Positions 52,435-63,402 of a stretch of 64,000 bases of DNA are shown here, piece by piece (position 1 is the first letter of the stretch; each line of letters begins with the position of its first letter). Below the pieces are notes generated by a model. The model did no database searches. It was given only the letters and a program-made list of their open reading frames with translations, and was not told where the DNA came from. This stretch comes from Berberis thunbergii (lineage: Eukaryota; Streptophyta; Magnoliopsida; Ranunculales; Berberidaceae): NCBI GenBank assembly GCA_003290165.1, contig QNQO01001853.1:1-64000 (forward strand), written 5' to 3'. Both the position numbers and the translations under genes were made by a program.

Positions 52435-53676
52435 TTAGTAAACTATTCGAGTGATGTTTCTCCTTATTTCTCTCATGAAGGACACATACCAATATTGGCT
52501 TTCATCTCTGAGGCTCTTGCAACCTTTGGTGTCATGCTTTATCTCCTTGTGATAAGAATAATGTTTATCTTTATCACGTGTTAAAGGATGTAATCTGAGT
52601 TTCAATGGCCACTTAATGTCTTCCCATTTTCCATGGTAGATCAAATGTTGGGCACACTGGAGTTGAACGAAGTGTAATAGGGGTACCTGGAGTTGTTGGG
52701 CTTCTTCAGCTTTGCTTGGCTGAGTTCTCACCTTGTTTTAACTTGGAACTATCTCCTGGTTCATCTCTATCCTAGGCTCAGGAGGGGTGTTTTGTATAGC
52801 TTTCCCCCTTCCTGGCATCCAACATTTCTTTGAGGGTGATTTATTTCTGGGTGTTCCTTAGCAGACACACCATATTCGCAGGGGGTTCCAAGGTGATGCA
52901 GTTGTAAAACTGACCTCCTCAGAGGTCAAAGGTGAAAGCGATGACTGATGTATCATCATTGCAACCGTCGATCAAGGTAAGCTCGTCATTGAAATGAGTG
53001 GTGTACTCCCTAAGGGTCATGCCATGCTTCTGCTTGAGGCACAATAGATAGTAGGGCCCTTTTCGGATCTGTTGCCTCCCGGCGATCCTGGTAATAAATG
53101 TTTTCACCAATACCTAGAACGAACCAACAAATATGGGCTAGAGGCTGTGGAACCAGGTCAGTGCATCCTTCTTAAGGTTGGTGGGAAAAGTTCTGCACAT
53201 GATGGCTTCTGAACTTTCTTTAAGCGCCATCACGTGGTGGTAATGGCACAAATTGTTTGACAGATCTGATGTTCCGTCTTAGAATGGGCTTCAGTGGGAC
53301 AAACTTTTTTGGAAGAGTGGAACTCATGATATCCTTCAAGAATAGAGAGACAATGAGATCATACACGGCATCGAGATCTTATGGCTCTAGTAAGCGCCAT
53401 GGTCATGTTTGTCCTTGGGATATGGTCCACTTGATCATCTCCTCCTCATGGGCTTCCTTCTTGGCAAACTCTATGTTCCTCTGCCGGGGGGGGAGGGGAG
53501 GGGGGTTCACCCTCTCGGGTCTTATATATTTCCAATTTTTGAAAAATCTTAGATAGTTGTTGTTGATATCGAGTGATCCTTTCTACCACCCTTGTTAGGT
53601 AATCTAGGTGGATCAGGATCAGGCTCATGTCGGGGTTAGCCGCCGCTGTTAGACCGGGGCCATTTATCCTTCTCAA
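52435..53676 (-). pseudogene. Tat gag
   Basis: From the 5' side: a starting stretch at 53676-53446 (NPDMSLILIHLDYLTRVVER), then VKTFITRIAGRQQIRKGPYY, LLCLKQKHGMTLREYTTHFN, DELTLIDGCNDDTSVIAF (53110-52919), matching VKTFLTCFVGSQQIRKGSHY in the family Y gag at 61549-61890. The tail at about 52590-52435 has CxxHKEIKHDTKGCKSLRDE (first Cys read as Tyr) and FMREIRRN, the gag zinc-knuckle-like end. Several frameshifts. A run of G at 53490-53505 (plus strand) marks the edge of the tandem duplication. Confidence 0.75.
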
Positions 53677-54562
53677 TCAAATCAATTTGGCTCTGTGGTT
53701 GGGCTTATTCAGCCAGAGCATCGCCTGGCTTGGCATCATCATTGACTATTTGAGGTCTGGTGTTGGTGACCATTTATCGATACTTTGCTTAGTTAGAAAA
53801 AACTTTGTATGTTCTTTTAAGGGAAAACCTATCATCATTTTACCCATGAACAATGCTAACCTGATGTGTTCAGATCTATTCTTGTTGATCTCACTGATCT
53901 CGAGCCTATAAAAATGAGCAGTGGTTAACCTAGAAATTACCGTTGTTGTGGCCGAAGGCACTTCGATGCTTAAGTCAGATATCGATGCAAGGAAGAGTTA
54001 AGACTGTGTGTAAATCGCAAAGTGTATATGTACCTGATGCAGTCAATTTTCACTCTTTGTTTGACCTTGACCTGCTGACCTGCACAAGGAATGCACATGA
54101 GCCACGGACCACCATTGTGGTGGCCAATGGCACTCCGATGCTAAAGTCAGACAGAGCTCTGATGAAGCCTTAAAGCTATAAATAGTGAATTTGTAGTGTA
54201 CCTTTATTCACCAACTCATGTCTTATTTATAGTGTTGGAGTCCTAGTTCAGCCAGGCCATCAGTAGCGTAGTTTAGGGAAAAACTATATTCCTGGAGATC
54301 CTTCTCTAATTAGGAGTCGTCTTTTGGAGGGAAGTTTTCGTGCTAGACCGGTGATCCTAGATATGCGGAAGATAATTCTCCATCGGAATGTTGTCCATAG
54401 GTGGAAGTTTACATTTGCTTCCTAGTTGGAGACAAAGTATTACTTGCTTGCCCGTCCGAAGCTGGTCCCCAAGATACTTGCCTCAATAGGTCCTATGGGT
54501 ATTAAGGATTGTTGTGAGACGTATGGGCTAATCAGGACATAGTAATACGGGTATTGGGGGAT
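53507..54562 (-). repeat. 1056-bp tandem duplication, unit 1 (leader, LTR X end, truncated LTR Y)
   Basis: In element (minus) order: truncated family Y LTR (54555-54035, ending TGCATCA), the R/U5 end of a family X LTR (54034-53862, containing CTTAAGCATCGAAGTGCC and ending GAACACATCA), and leader toward gag. Unit 2 (54563-55590) has the same parts. Landmarks TCACCCTCTCGGGTCT at 53507 and 54563 give the period. Short ORFs 53627-53911 and 53943-54173 are chance. Confidence 0.8.
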
Positions 54563-55590
54563 CACCCTCTCGGGTCTGAGATCTTCCCAAATTTTGACCA
54601 ATCTCAAATAATTGTTGTTGATCTCGAGTGATCCTTTCTACCACCCTTGTTAAGTAATCTAGGTGGAGCAGGACCAGACTCATGTCGGGGGAAGCCTCCA
54701 CTGCTAGATCGTGGGGTCGTTTAGCCTCCTTTATCGAATTGATTCGGCCATGTGGTTGGTCTTATTCGGTCAGAGCGTCGTATGGCTCAACATCATTGTT
54801 GAGTGTTTGAGAACTTGTGTTGGTGACTGTTTATTGATGCTTTGCTTAGTTAGAAAGAACTTTGTAGGTTCATTTTAGGGAAAACTTATCATCTTTTTAC
54901 CCATGGACAATGCTAACCTGATTGTGTTCAGATCTATTCTTGTTGATCTCGAGTCTGCAAAAATGAGCAGTAGTTAACCGAGTGATTACTGTTGTTGTGG
55001 TCGAAGACACTCCGATGCTTAAGTCAGATATCAATGCAAGGAAGAGTGAAGACTATAAATTGCAAAGTGTATATGTACCTGATGCAGCCAATATTTGCTC
55101 CTTGTTTGACCTTAACCTACTGACCTACACAAGGAACAAACGTGAGCCACGGGCTACAATTGTGGTGGCCAATGGCACTCTAATGCTAAAATCAGACAAG
55201 GCTCTGAGGAAGGCTTAAAGTTGTATATAGGGAATTTGTAGTGTACCTTTATTCACCAACCTCCTGTCTTATTTATAGTGTTGGAGTCCTAGTTCGGCTA
55301 GGCCAACGGTGACGTAGTTTAGGGAAATAAATCTTAGTGGAAATCCTTCTTTAATTAGGAGTCGTCTTTTGGAGGGAAGTTTATCTTCTAGACCCGTGCT
55401 CTTAGATACGCGGGAAATAGTTTCTCATCGAAGTGTTGTCGATAGGTGCAAGTTTCCATTTGCTTCCTAGTTGGAGAGAAAGTACTGTTGGCTTGCCCGT
55501 CTAAAGCTGATCCCTGAGATACTTGCCTCAATAGGTCTTACAGATATTGGGGATGGTTGTGAGACGTATGGTCTTAGAAGAAGACAGTAA
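54563..55590 (-). repeat. Tandem duplication, unit 2
   Basis: Contains the same Y-LTR end, X-LTR end (55079-54919) and leader (54918-54563) as unit 1. Unlike unit 1, its Y LTR continues to a complete start at 55718. So the duplication copied a segment running from inside LTR Y through LTR X into the leader. Confidence 0.8.
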
Positions 55591-55718
55591 TTCGAGTTCA
55601 TCTGGCTGACTGCACTTCACTGGCTTATCAGTGCTAGACTGATGCTTTGCTTGTTATTCCTAGATATCACCATGACACGTGTACGGTGTAGATGAAAGGA
55701 TGTTTCGGTGTATCATCA
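55080..55718 (-). repeat. Tat family Y 3' LTR (639 bp)
   Basis: Minus strand starts TGATGATACACCGAAACATC and ends GGCTGCATCA. TATAAATA lies about 55270. It is preceded on its strand by a polypurine tract and followed by family X LTR sequence (GGTACATATACACTTTGC), so element Y inserted in an X LTR. The solo LTR at 9689-10342 and the truncated 5' LTR at 62364-62562 are the same family. Confidence 0.8.
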
Positions 55719-55737
55719 GTTGCTCCCCCCGAGTTAG
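55719..55737 (-). other. Polypurine tract of the family Y element
   Basis: Minus strand CTAACTCGGGGGGAGCAAC directly before the LTR start at 55718. It identifies that LTR as the 3' LTR. Confidence 0.75.
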
Positions 55738-55968
55738 TTGGCCACCTAGTCGGTTCACTAAGTCACTTCTCGAAAAGATACACCATTCATGATGATTGAG
55801 TCTGAACCGTTACTTGAGTGGTGTGCTTCATCAATTAAGCGTGCGTCGGTTCAAGGGGAAATCAATATTTATTTAGATCTCCCTTTCTGCAGAGATTGAC
55901 TATTTCATTTCTCCATTTCTAGAGACTTCGCTCTATTCAACTTTTAATTGAAAGCTTGTTCACTTTTC

Positions 55969-57990
55969 CATGGCTTGCTAGAATCAACTCGACAATGAGC
56001 TTTTTGCTAGGGGCCTCCAATTCTTTGAAGATAGGTCGGCTTCGGTATCGAGCATGGTTGAGATTTGAAAGACATATGGGGTCCCTGAAAACCTAAAATT
56101 CTTCACATTGGGTGTTGATCAGACGCCAATGTTTCCTCCGGAAGGATTCGTTTGTTTGGCATGCTTCAAATGGGCGTCATTTTTCTTGTGATTAATAAGA
56201 TCTGGAGCTTTATGGAATTCCTTGGTATCCCTCCTGCCCAGTTGGTACCGAATGGGTACAGGATTGTTCTCCATATATTGATCAGGCCAAAAGAACGCTG
56301 GTGTCCGAGTGACTCCGTGGGTGATTCAGTTATTGAATTCTCCTAGACTAAACGATCACACCGTGTGTGATATGAAGTAGCTGGCTTGCTTTGGGAAACT
56401 GTCGGATGACTTCAAGTTCTTGGAGAAACACTGCTTCCTGGCTCCTTCGGACCCTAAGTATTTTGAGTTCAATGGTCGCCCGCTTGAGCGGGAGTTCAGG
56501 CCACTTCATAAGTATAATTTCTTCATTTGCTTTCGTTGTGTCGACCGTACGCTGATCTTTACATGGGTTCTCTGTAGGGAGGTTCCCCACTACTCATTTT
56601 TCCTTAGAGGAAAAGTTTTTGTGAAGGCATTCTGTAGCATGCCTTGAATGAAAATGGATGATGTTATCTACACTTCCAATTTTAGTTGCAGTGGGTTATG
56701 GTCCATTGGCATGTGGCTCCCACTCTTTTCAGAGTATCGAAGGTTCAGTCAGAATGTGGAACTCCTTCCAAGAAGAAGAAGGCCTCGAAAGGTAAGGTTT
56801 CCAGTTTATCAAACACGAAGAGGCTTTCTAAGACGTTTGTTTCCTTCATGGGCTCAAAAAGGTCTCGCACTCAGACTAAGCTTGCTTACAAATGGTCCGC
56901 TCCTTTGAAGGGGAAGCATGATTCTGACCTGTCTGCCTAGGCGGAGGTTGAAGCATCTGATTTGGAGAAGGACCACTTACGGCTAGTAGGGGTTGATGAC
57001 ACGTCAAAGCTGAGTACCGAGCAAGAAAAAGCTTTGAATAAAAAGCTGATGTTGGCTATTGTGGCGGCTTCTACTAATATTGACTAATCCAAACCTGTTT
57101 TACTGGAGGATCTTGATAAAGATTTGTTTGTGGCCCCCAAGTTCTCTTGTCCCGCTGTTGGATTGTCTGACAGTGGCCACTGCGGCGTGGACCCTCTTTG
57201 TAGTGCACTTCCTTCCATCCCGCTCTAGGTCATATATCGATATAACAAAGGATCCGATGAAGAATTTGATTCCTTTTTTCTCTTCGGATTCTACCGAGCC
57301 GGCTCACAACAGAGGGTCGACTACTAGTGACAAGGTAAAGGTGGTGGATGAGGGCCCAGGCACAGTGAAAACTACAAAGGGCAGTGTCAGTGTAATTTTG
57401 CATCTGGGAAAGCTTCATCTAAATTCGCGGATGAATTTGTTTGCTCCGGATGTAGTAAAAATGAGCAACCGGGTTTGGCACCAGCAGATTGACATTGATT
57501 ATGCTTCTAGGAAGCATATCAGCAGACGTTATAGTTTGCTGGTGAACTACGCTTTAAAGCCAGAGGAGGATACGCTGGGAGAGTATATGGGTAAAGGGAT
57601 GAAACATCTTATACTAGGGATGTCGCATTTAAGCCAAGTGGCAGTCACTGGGATGAAAGTTGAGGCGACCATGGAGTGTGTCTTCTCTAATATGCAGAAG
57701 TTATACTCTGATGCACTCTTCGAGATTGAATCACTGAGAAAGCAGCTTGAAGATAGGAGGCTGGAATAATCAGCCGTTGATGCTGAGGCTCAGAGAGTTC
57801 GTCTGGAAGCCCTAGAATCTGATTTAGCAGAGGTTGTGTCAGCCAAGGATAGATTCAGAAAATAGTTGAACCAGGTTTTCCATGGCTTAGAAGTTGAGTT
57901 GGAAACTGAGGCTAAAGTGCGCTCTGAGTTGTGGTATTTTCTAAGGAGAATACAAGGAAAAAACCTGAGCGAGCTGTCCTGAGACAGTAG
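55969..57990 (+). pseudogene. Antisense ORF (aORF) of Tat element Y, gypsy-type Transposase_28-like
   Basis: This frame runs opposite to the element's gag and protease and lies between pol remnants and the 3' LTR. It begins near ATGGCTTGCTAG (55969; the third codon is a stop), then reads NELFARGLQFFEDR, GVDQTPMFPPEGFVCLACFK, FLGIPPAQLVPNGYRIV and FLEKHCFLAPSDPKYFEFNG. The PPxQLxPNxxRI pattern resembles Pfam PF04195 (Transposase_28, putative gypsy-type transposon). The intact part, 57059-57769 (236 codons), has a Ser/Thr-rich linker, RMNLFAPDVVKMSNRVW and GMSHLSQVAVTGMKVEAT, then a coiled coil (ALFEIESLRKQLEDRRLE) continuing past a stop to about 57990. Frame breaks near 56190, 56340, 56940 and 57770. 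Function unknown in the family. Confidence 0.6.
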
Positions 57991-60340
57991 TTAGAGGCCG
58001 ATGTTGAATTCAATGCTAAGGAAGGAAGAAAAGTTGGGGAGCATTTCCTCCTAGTGTAGAACAAACTTAACGCAATTAAAGACAACTTGATTACTTAGCA
58101 GTTCCAGACTGACGCACTGATAAGCAAGCATGAACTGCTGGAGCGTGACCTTGCTACAGCAAAAATGCAAGAGAAAGAGTTTCTCAAAGTGCAAAGCACG
58201 TTTGAATTCCTCAGGATCATGCATGGGAGGTTGGAACTGCTGACATCAGTCGAAACTGTTAGGCTCCCACCTTCCAAACCATCTACACCCATGCGGACTG
58301 GGCTACAGTCTTGGGAGCTGACCAAAAGTTGTCATCACTGACTAAGCTTACCTGGTTGGGTTAGGCGATCATCATCCCCAGATGGCAATGATCCCTGGTG
58401 AGTCATCATCATCAAGCGTGAGAGCGCTAACTAGACTCTCACTTCCTAAGCCATCGACATTCGTGCGTAGCGAACTAGGCCTCAGGGTGAACTAGAAGTC
58501 GTCATCATCAGTCAAAACTGACTAAGCTTACCTGGCTAGGTTGGGGTTTCACTTATTATGGGCGTGCGAGCCTACTTTCGAAATTGGATTGCATTGTGCG
58601 GATTAGCTTCAACTAAATTTAATGAAAGTTATTTAAAAAGAAGTACCTTAAATCAACTAGTGATATGTAGGTTTTCTCCATGTGTCAATAGTGACTAGGG
58701 CCTCTACTGTTTGCGTCAGTGCACGTAGTAGAGTGTCGCCCGGATAGTGAGCAGAGGTGATGGGCCCATATAAGAAAAAACTAGGTCCTAGCGTTGCGTG
58801 TAACGTTAGTAATTAATTGAATGTAGACCTGTGCGATTTTCATGGGAACCATCGTCTCCTCGTTTCCCTTACGGTATTCAATGCTAGTATTATGTTGATG
58901 CTTCTGTTTGATGAGCCATTACATCTATATAATGGCATTTCTTCACCGTTGTTGGTATTATCTTCTAAAAAATGCATTTTCAGATGCTTTTACTCATAGA
59001 ATGTGTTTTGGGGTTTTTGTGACTTGAGTCTCTGAATGTTTGACATTTGCAGTGGTGATCTTGAGTAGATTTCTTATTATGTGTGGTCACCCGCTCTGGA
59101 TGAGCACTTGATTGGTTCATTGAGACCTTGTAATCTCTTCGCGTATTGCGAAGAAGTAGTACAAACTTCCCCTCAAGGGACTAGAATGTCTTTTATGTGC
59201 TGGTGCTTCATTAGCTCTTCGAACAACATAATTTCTGAGATAACACTAGCAGCCAACTTTTGAGTGGTTGCTTTCCTCCCTCCTCATCTAGCCTTGATAC
59301 GTTGTGCTATGTTGAAACTCAGAGTTGCGGGGCGGAGTGAAATTGGACATGGCCTGTCGGAGTGGGCCATTGACTCCTAGACACCCATCTCATACCTCAA
59401 TGGGAGGGTGCACTCGATCTGTTTCAACCTGATTCTTGTCCCATGTTTTGTTGATTGGGCGGATCGAGCATGTGAATTGGCTTTAGCTTCGGTCGACATG
59501 TCACGGGGCCTCGGGTTGCTGATTTTATACCACTTCATATCATCCTTGCGAGGTGGGTTTGACAGAGTATTGAATTGAGTTCATTTTTCATACTTCTTTG
59601 TGTACATTTTCTCTTGCTCATAAATAACCTTTTCCGGTGAAATCACAGAGCAAAATTTCTAGTAGGTACCATAGTCTACCCTGGGTACCTTTATTGTCAC
59701 TTTGAGTCCTTTTCTGAAGTCAAATTTTTTAAGCGAATCTTTACTGAATATCACATCAGATTTGAATGCTTGTAGTTTGTAATCTTTTGCACCCGTCATC
59801 TGGGCAAATATTGTAACATCTTTCCAGTAATCAATAGAGTGTGTTTGCGTAATTCACTTTTATTTCTCAAAGGAGTCCAAATCACATAAATTCTTAAGAA
59901 TTAAACCTCTAAACTGACTACTAAAAAAAAGCTAAGCACTTGGTTAGAATGATTGTTGGCAGAGATAGGTTGATCCGGCCCTGAAGTAAATTTGCGTGGT
60001 CCTTGCTTTAATCGTAAGTACCTTCAGCGAATTGTCAAGTTTTTTCAACACCGTTGAGGTTAATAAAGAGTAAACCTTGCTTGGGAGGGTCCTCCCACTC
60101 CTGCTTACAGTTGTGGAATTGTGTTTTTGTTTGCGATGACTTCCTCGTTTGGCCAGACGTAACGTCGTGCCAGAGAGCGGATCGCTCCTGTAATGTTGGA
60201 CTATTTTTCATCTTTAAGTTGAGCCACTGTTGTTGGGTCTTTGTCCCCATCTAGGAGGAGCGAGTCCTCCCCAGTTTCTACGTCTGGCTTCTGCTCAACT
60301 TGTTTCATAGGCTCTAGCTATATCTAAGAACAATCTATCT
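57991..60340. other. Tat element Y middle region, pol deleted
   Basis: No polymerase motifs are recognisable on either strand. Two related repeats of about 160 bp (about 58258-58368 and 58420-58547) share GACTAAGCTTACCTGG and CATCATCA words. Near 59830, ATCTTTCCAGTAATCAATAGAGTG resembles TTTTTGGTAATCAATAAAATAT at 47217, suggesting the same aORF 3' end in both Tat elements. ORFs in this stretch (58817-58999, 59081-59263, 60035-60250) are short and unassigned. Confidence 0.4.
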
Positions 60341-60368
60341 ACTTTAGCACGACATAGTGGCAACCACA

Positions 60369-60760
60369 TTATGTCATTGGTTGGTCACATCGAATTGTTC
60401 CCTCTAAGTGGTTGGCAGTATACTTGACGCACTTACGAAGAGTGGAAACCATTGTTTCCATCTGGTGAAGCCAGGGCCTCCTCAAGATGAGGTCATAGGT
60501 AGTCAGGGCATCTACCACCATGAAGTCTAGGAATAGGACCTTCCTCAACTGTGGCTCTCCTGCCACCACTGCTAGCTTTATCTTCCAGATTAGGTAGCAT
60601 CTTTTTTTGTTAAACCCAATCAGCAGGTAGCCGGAAGGTGTTAAGTTTTCTTCCTTGAGGTCCATGCTGCATAATGTGTTATAGAATAGGACATTGCGCA
60701 AACACCTTCGAGGTCCTTGTCTATAAAATTCAAAGTCGGGATTGGGTTTTGTACTTATGA
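60369..60760 (-). pseudogene. Tat element Y protease
   Basis: Minus-strand frame 60701-60369 gives NVLFYNTLCSMDLKEENLTP, SGYLLIGFNKKR, VLFLDFMVVDALTTYDLILR, RPWLHQMETMVSTLRKCVKY, the retropepsin of Tat elements from just after the active site onward. The active-site segment (usual IDTGSSAD) lies in a shifted frame at about 60725-60695 and appears damaged (IDKGPRRCL). No reverse transcriptase follows within 2 kb. Confidence 0.75.
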
Positions 60761-60929
60761 GTATTACACTTATCGGTCCTCGTTGGTGGGCTATGTTCGC
60801 ATCTCAAGGAGTGTCCACCTCCGTGATTTGTTTGACTATTCCCCTTCTGATTTGACTCCGTGTAGGACATATATAATGCCCGAAACCTCTTTTTTTATTT
60901 CTTTGACCGCATCTCCTCTCTCCTTATTT

Positions 60930-62264
60930 CGATCCCACCTTTTTTTTAGCCCAGGAACTCTTTCAGCTTGCCCTTTTGAATCCAATACTCAAAATTGTTC
61001 CTCAGACTCTTCAGTCGTTGGTGTCATGGCCACCCTCCTTGTGGTACGAGCAATAGTTTTGTTGTCATGTTTAGAAGGAGTCTCTGCGCTGTTTCTGGGG
61101 CTATTTCAGATCCTCCCAGTTCTTCATGCAATTGAGGACGTCTGTCAAGCTAGAGTTGAGGGGGTTATGGTATTGGACCCGACAAAGTTGGAAGATTTTT
61201 CTAGGCTGCCACAGCTAGAGTTTGACCTACTGTCATTGCGCTTCTGTTTGTTTCTATCTTCGTCTTTTTGTCTCTTTCTCTCCTTTCTGTCTCTAGAATC
61301 GGAGGGTTTCTTTTATGTTTCAGTTTCCTTCTCTGCATCTCTCATGTCATCCAAAGTGATGTACCTCAAAGTGCTTTTCAGGGAATATACCGTATCAATG
61401 GGGGTTCCAGGGTGAGTAAGTCATAAAACTTTCCCCTTCCTAGCCCCGCAGTAAAAGCCATAATGGAGGTATCATTACTGTAGTCATCGATGAGCGTTAG
61501 CTTGTCATTGAAGCGTGTGATGTATTCCCTTAGCATTTCATTTGACTTCTACCTTAGGGTGAGTATATAGTGCGAGCCCTTCCTGATCTGCTGGCTGCCA
61601 ACAAAGCATGTGAGGAATGTTTTGACCAGTGCCTTGAATGAGTCAATTGACTTTGGCGGGAGGCTATGGAACCATGTCAGCGCTAACTTCTTCAGTCTGA
61701 TAGGGAACGTTTTACACAACACCAATTCGGAACCTTCTTTGAGTGCCATCACGTGCTGATAATGATGCAAGTGATCAAACGGGTCACCGGTCCCGTCATA
61801 TAACTCAATCTTCAAAGGGCTAAACTTTTTTGGCAGGGAGTCATTCATGATGTGGTCCATGAACAGGAAAACAGAAAGGTTGTACAACACATCTAGGTTG
61901 TGAGCCTATAAACGGAGGGGGTTCTGCGTGGCAGGTTTGTCTGCCCTAAAAGTTGGATCTCCATTGACTGCGCCGCCACCTCTAATCCAGTGATAACTAG
62001 TGGGGGATTGACTCTCCTGCGCCTGCTCTTTATTGTCGTCTGGAGATTGAGTGAAGATCTCCACTGTTTTAGTGATCTTCTGTATCTGGGATGGTAGTAG
62101 ATCCATCCTGAGGTCCATAGTCGTTGTTGCTGGCACGGGGGTGTGAGCCTACTCCCCTTGTTGCTGGCAAGAGGGTATGAGCCTGCTCCCCTTGTGTTGC
62201 TAATACCGCTGGAAGCAGTGGTATAGTGCAAGTCTGAGCATTCGATGTGTCCCCTGGTCTCCAT
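60930..62264 (-). pseudogene. Tat element Y gag
   Basis: Frame pieces on the minus strand: a Gln/Ser/Thr-rich N-terminal stretch (62264-61893 with an overlapping alternative frame), then LYNLSVFLFMDHIMNDSLPK, KFSPLKIELYDGTGDPFDHL, HHYQHVMALKEGSELVLCKT, FPIRLKKLALTWFHSLPPKS and FLTCFVGSQQIRKGSHYI (61890-61549), a well-kept gag capsid segment. Near 61045-60930 a tail with YCSYHKEGGHDTND and IQKGKLKEFLG is the zinc-knuckle-like end. The long plus-strand ORF 60717-61415 is a shadow of this gene. Confidence 0.8.
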
Positions 62265-62340
62265 TGTTATGGGATCTGGTGGTCATCATGTTCCTAAACC
62301 CTGAAGAGAGATGATGTCAATGCTTTGCTAGGAACTCTAT

Positions 62341-62362
62341 CGTCCCCACGAACAGCGCAAAA
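62341..62362 (-). other. Primer binding site of element Y
   Basis: Minus strand TTTTGCGCTGTTCGTGGGGA follows an LTR end TGCATCT by one or two bases. Tat elements usually read TTTGGCGCCGTCTGTGGGGA. Several changes, but the position is right. Confidence 0.6.
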
Positions 62363-62363
62363 C

Positions 62364-62562
62364 AGATGCAATTGATTTTCGCTCCCTGTTTGACCTTGGC
62401 CTGCACAAGGAACGCACGTGAGCCACGGACCACCGTTGTGATGGCTGATGGTACTCCGATGCTAAAGTCAGACATGCCTCTGAGAGAGGCTTAAAGTTGT
62501 AAATATGAAATTTGTAGCGTACCTTTATTCACCAACCTCCTGTCTTATTTATAGTGTTGGAG
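62364..62562 (-). repeat. Tat family Y 5' LTR, truncated by a CACTA insertion
   Basis: Minus strand from CTCCAACACTATAAATAAG (62562) through CTGACTTTAGCATCGGAGTA and CAACGGTGGTCCGTGGCTC to TGCATCT at 62364. It equals the last 200 bp of LTR 55080-55718. The missing 5' part should lie beyond the CACTA element that begins at 62563. Confidence 0.75.
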
Positions 62563-62754
62563 CACTACAACACAAATGCCCAATAATAGCATTTGTTAAT
62601 AGCGGTTTTGCTAAATACGCTATCAAAAGATCAAATTTTGATGTAAACAAAAATGAAAACACTATAATAAAAAATGCGAGCTTTTTGGCTCTCGCTATTC
62701 CCTCCCTCGTTTTACTGGGCGCTCGAGTTAGAACTCAATGAAACTCCACCCTCC

Positions 62755-62965
62755 CCTCAATCTTGTCGTCTCCCTCACTGCTCCCTCATCTCGCCATCTC
62801 CCTCCATGCTCTCTCCATATCTCCATCTCCCTCCCTGCTCCCTCCATCTCGCCATCTCCCTCACTGCTCCCTCCATCTCTCCATTGCCCTCACTGCTCTC
62901 TCCATATCTTCATTTTCATCTCCCTCACTGCTCCCTCCATCTCTCCGTCGCCCTCCCTCTTTCTA
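62755..62965 (+). repeat. CT-rich minisatellite
   Basis: About six to seven copies of a unit of roughly 33 bp, CTCCCTCACTGCTCCCTCCA followed by TCTCGCCATC, with variants. It gives overlapping Pro/Ser/Leu-rich ORFs (62674-63051, 62738-63013, 62763-63110) that are products of the repeat. It may derive from a duplicated 5' UTR pyrimidine tract. Confidence 0.75.
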
Positions 62966-63068
62966 TCTGCTGCTTTCCCTCCCTTTACAATCTGGGTTTT
63001 GGTTCTTGTTTGATTTGGGGAGATGGGTATGGTTGGTTCTCTTTAATTTGATTATTAATTATTCAACA

Positions 63069-63207
63069 ATGGCTCTAGCTTCTCGGTGTATTCGCGTGGT
63101 GGGAAAGTAACGATTGGAGATATGGCGAGTAAGGTTGAATTGAAGTTGAACGAGGCGCAATTGGCTTTGGAGGCTCTCGCTGCTGATACGGAAGGTTTCT
63201 TAGAGGT
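63069..63207 (+). CDS. Unrecognised exon-like coding fragment
   Basis: Two start-like frames: ATGGCTCTAGCTTCTCGG at 63069 (MALASRCIRVVGK, then stop) and ATGGCGAGTAAGG at 63123 (MASKVELKLNEAQLALEALA, ADTEGFLE) which ends at a GTACTT donor at 63207/63208. The second looks like a genuine first exon, with a helical Leu/Ala/Glu-rich sequence, but I do not recognise the gene. It may be the first exon of a chimera with the PLAA fragment downstream. Confidence 0.4.
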
Positions 63208-63402
63208 ACTTCTCTTCAACTGTTATCGTTTTTGAAGTGTTTATGGTTGAGGTTTTAGTTTATCAAGTCAAATGTTTGTTCGTTGTTATTTGAGAAATTC
63301 ACAAATTCCTGAGGTGAATTTCAAAATCGATTTTGTGAATTTCGAACTTGATTTCTTTGGCCGATCTTGATTACATCATGTCTTTGGTTCATCAATTCAC
63401 AG

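Noticed and set aside
57059..57769. Host nuclear or coiled-coil gene
   Set aside because: It is located antisense between Tat pol remnants and the polypurine tract, and a homologous trace lies in the other Tat element, so it is the element's aORF.
60717..61415. 232-codon plus-strand ORF
   Set aside because: It is the shadow of the minus-strand Tat gag tail and protease start; the opposite strand gives recognisable gag motifs, this one none.
62674..63110. Three overlapping Pro/Ser/Leu-rich ORFs
   Set aside because: Translations of the CT-rich minisatellite in three frames; no start context or domain.
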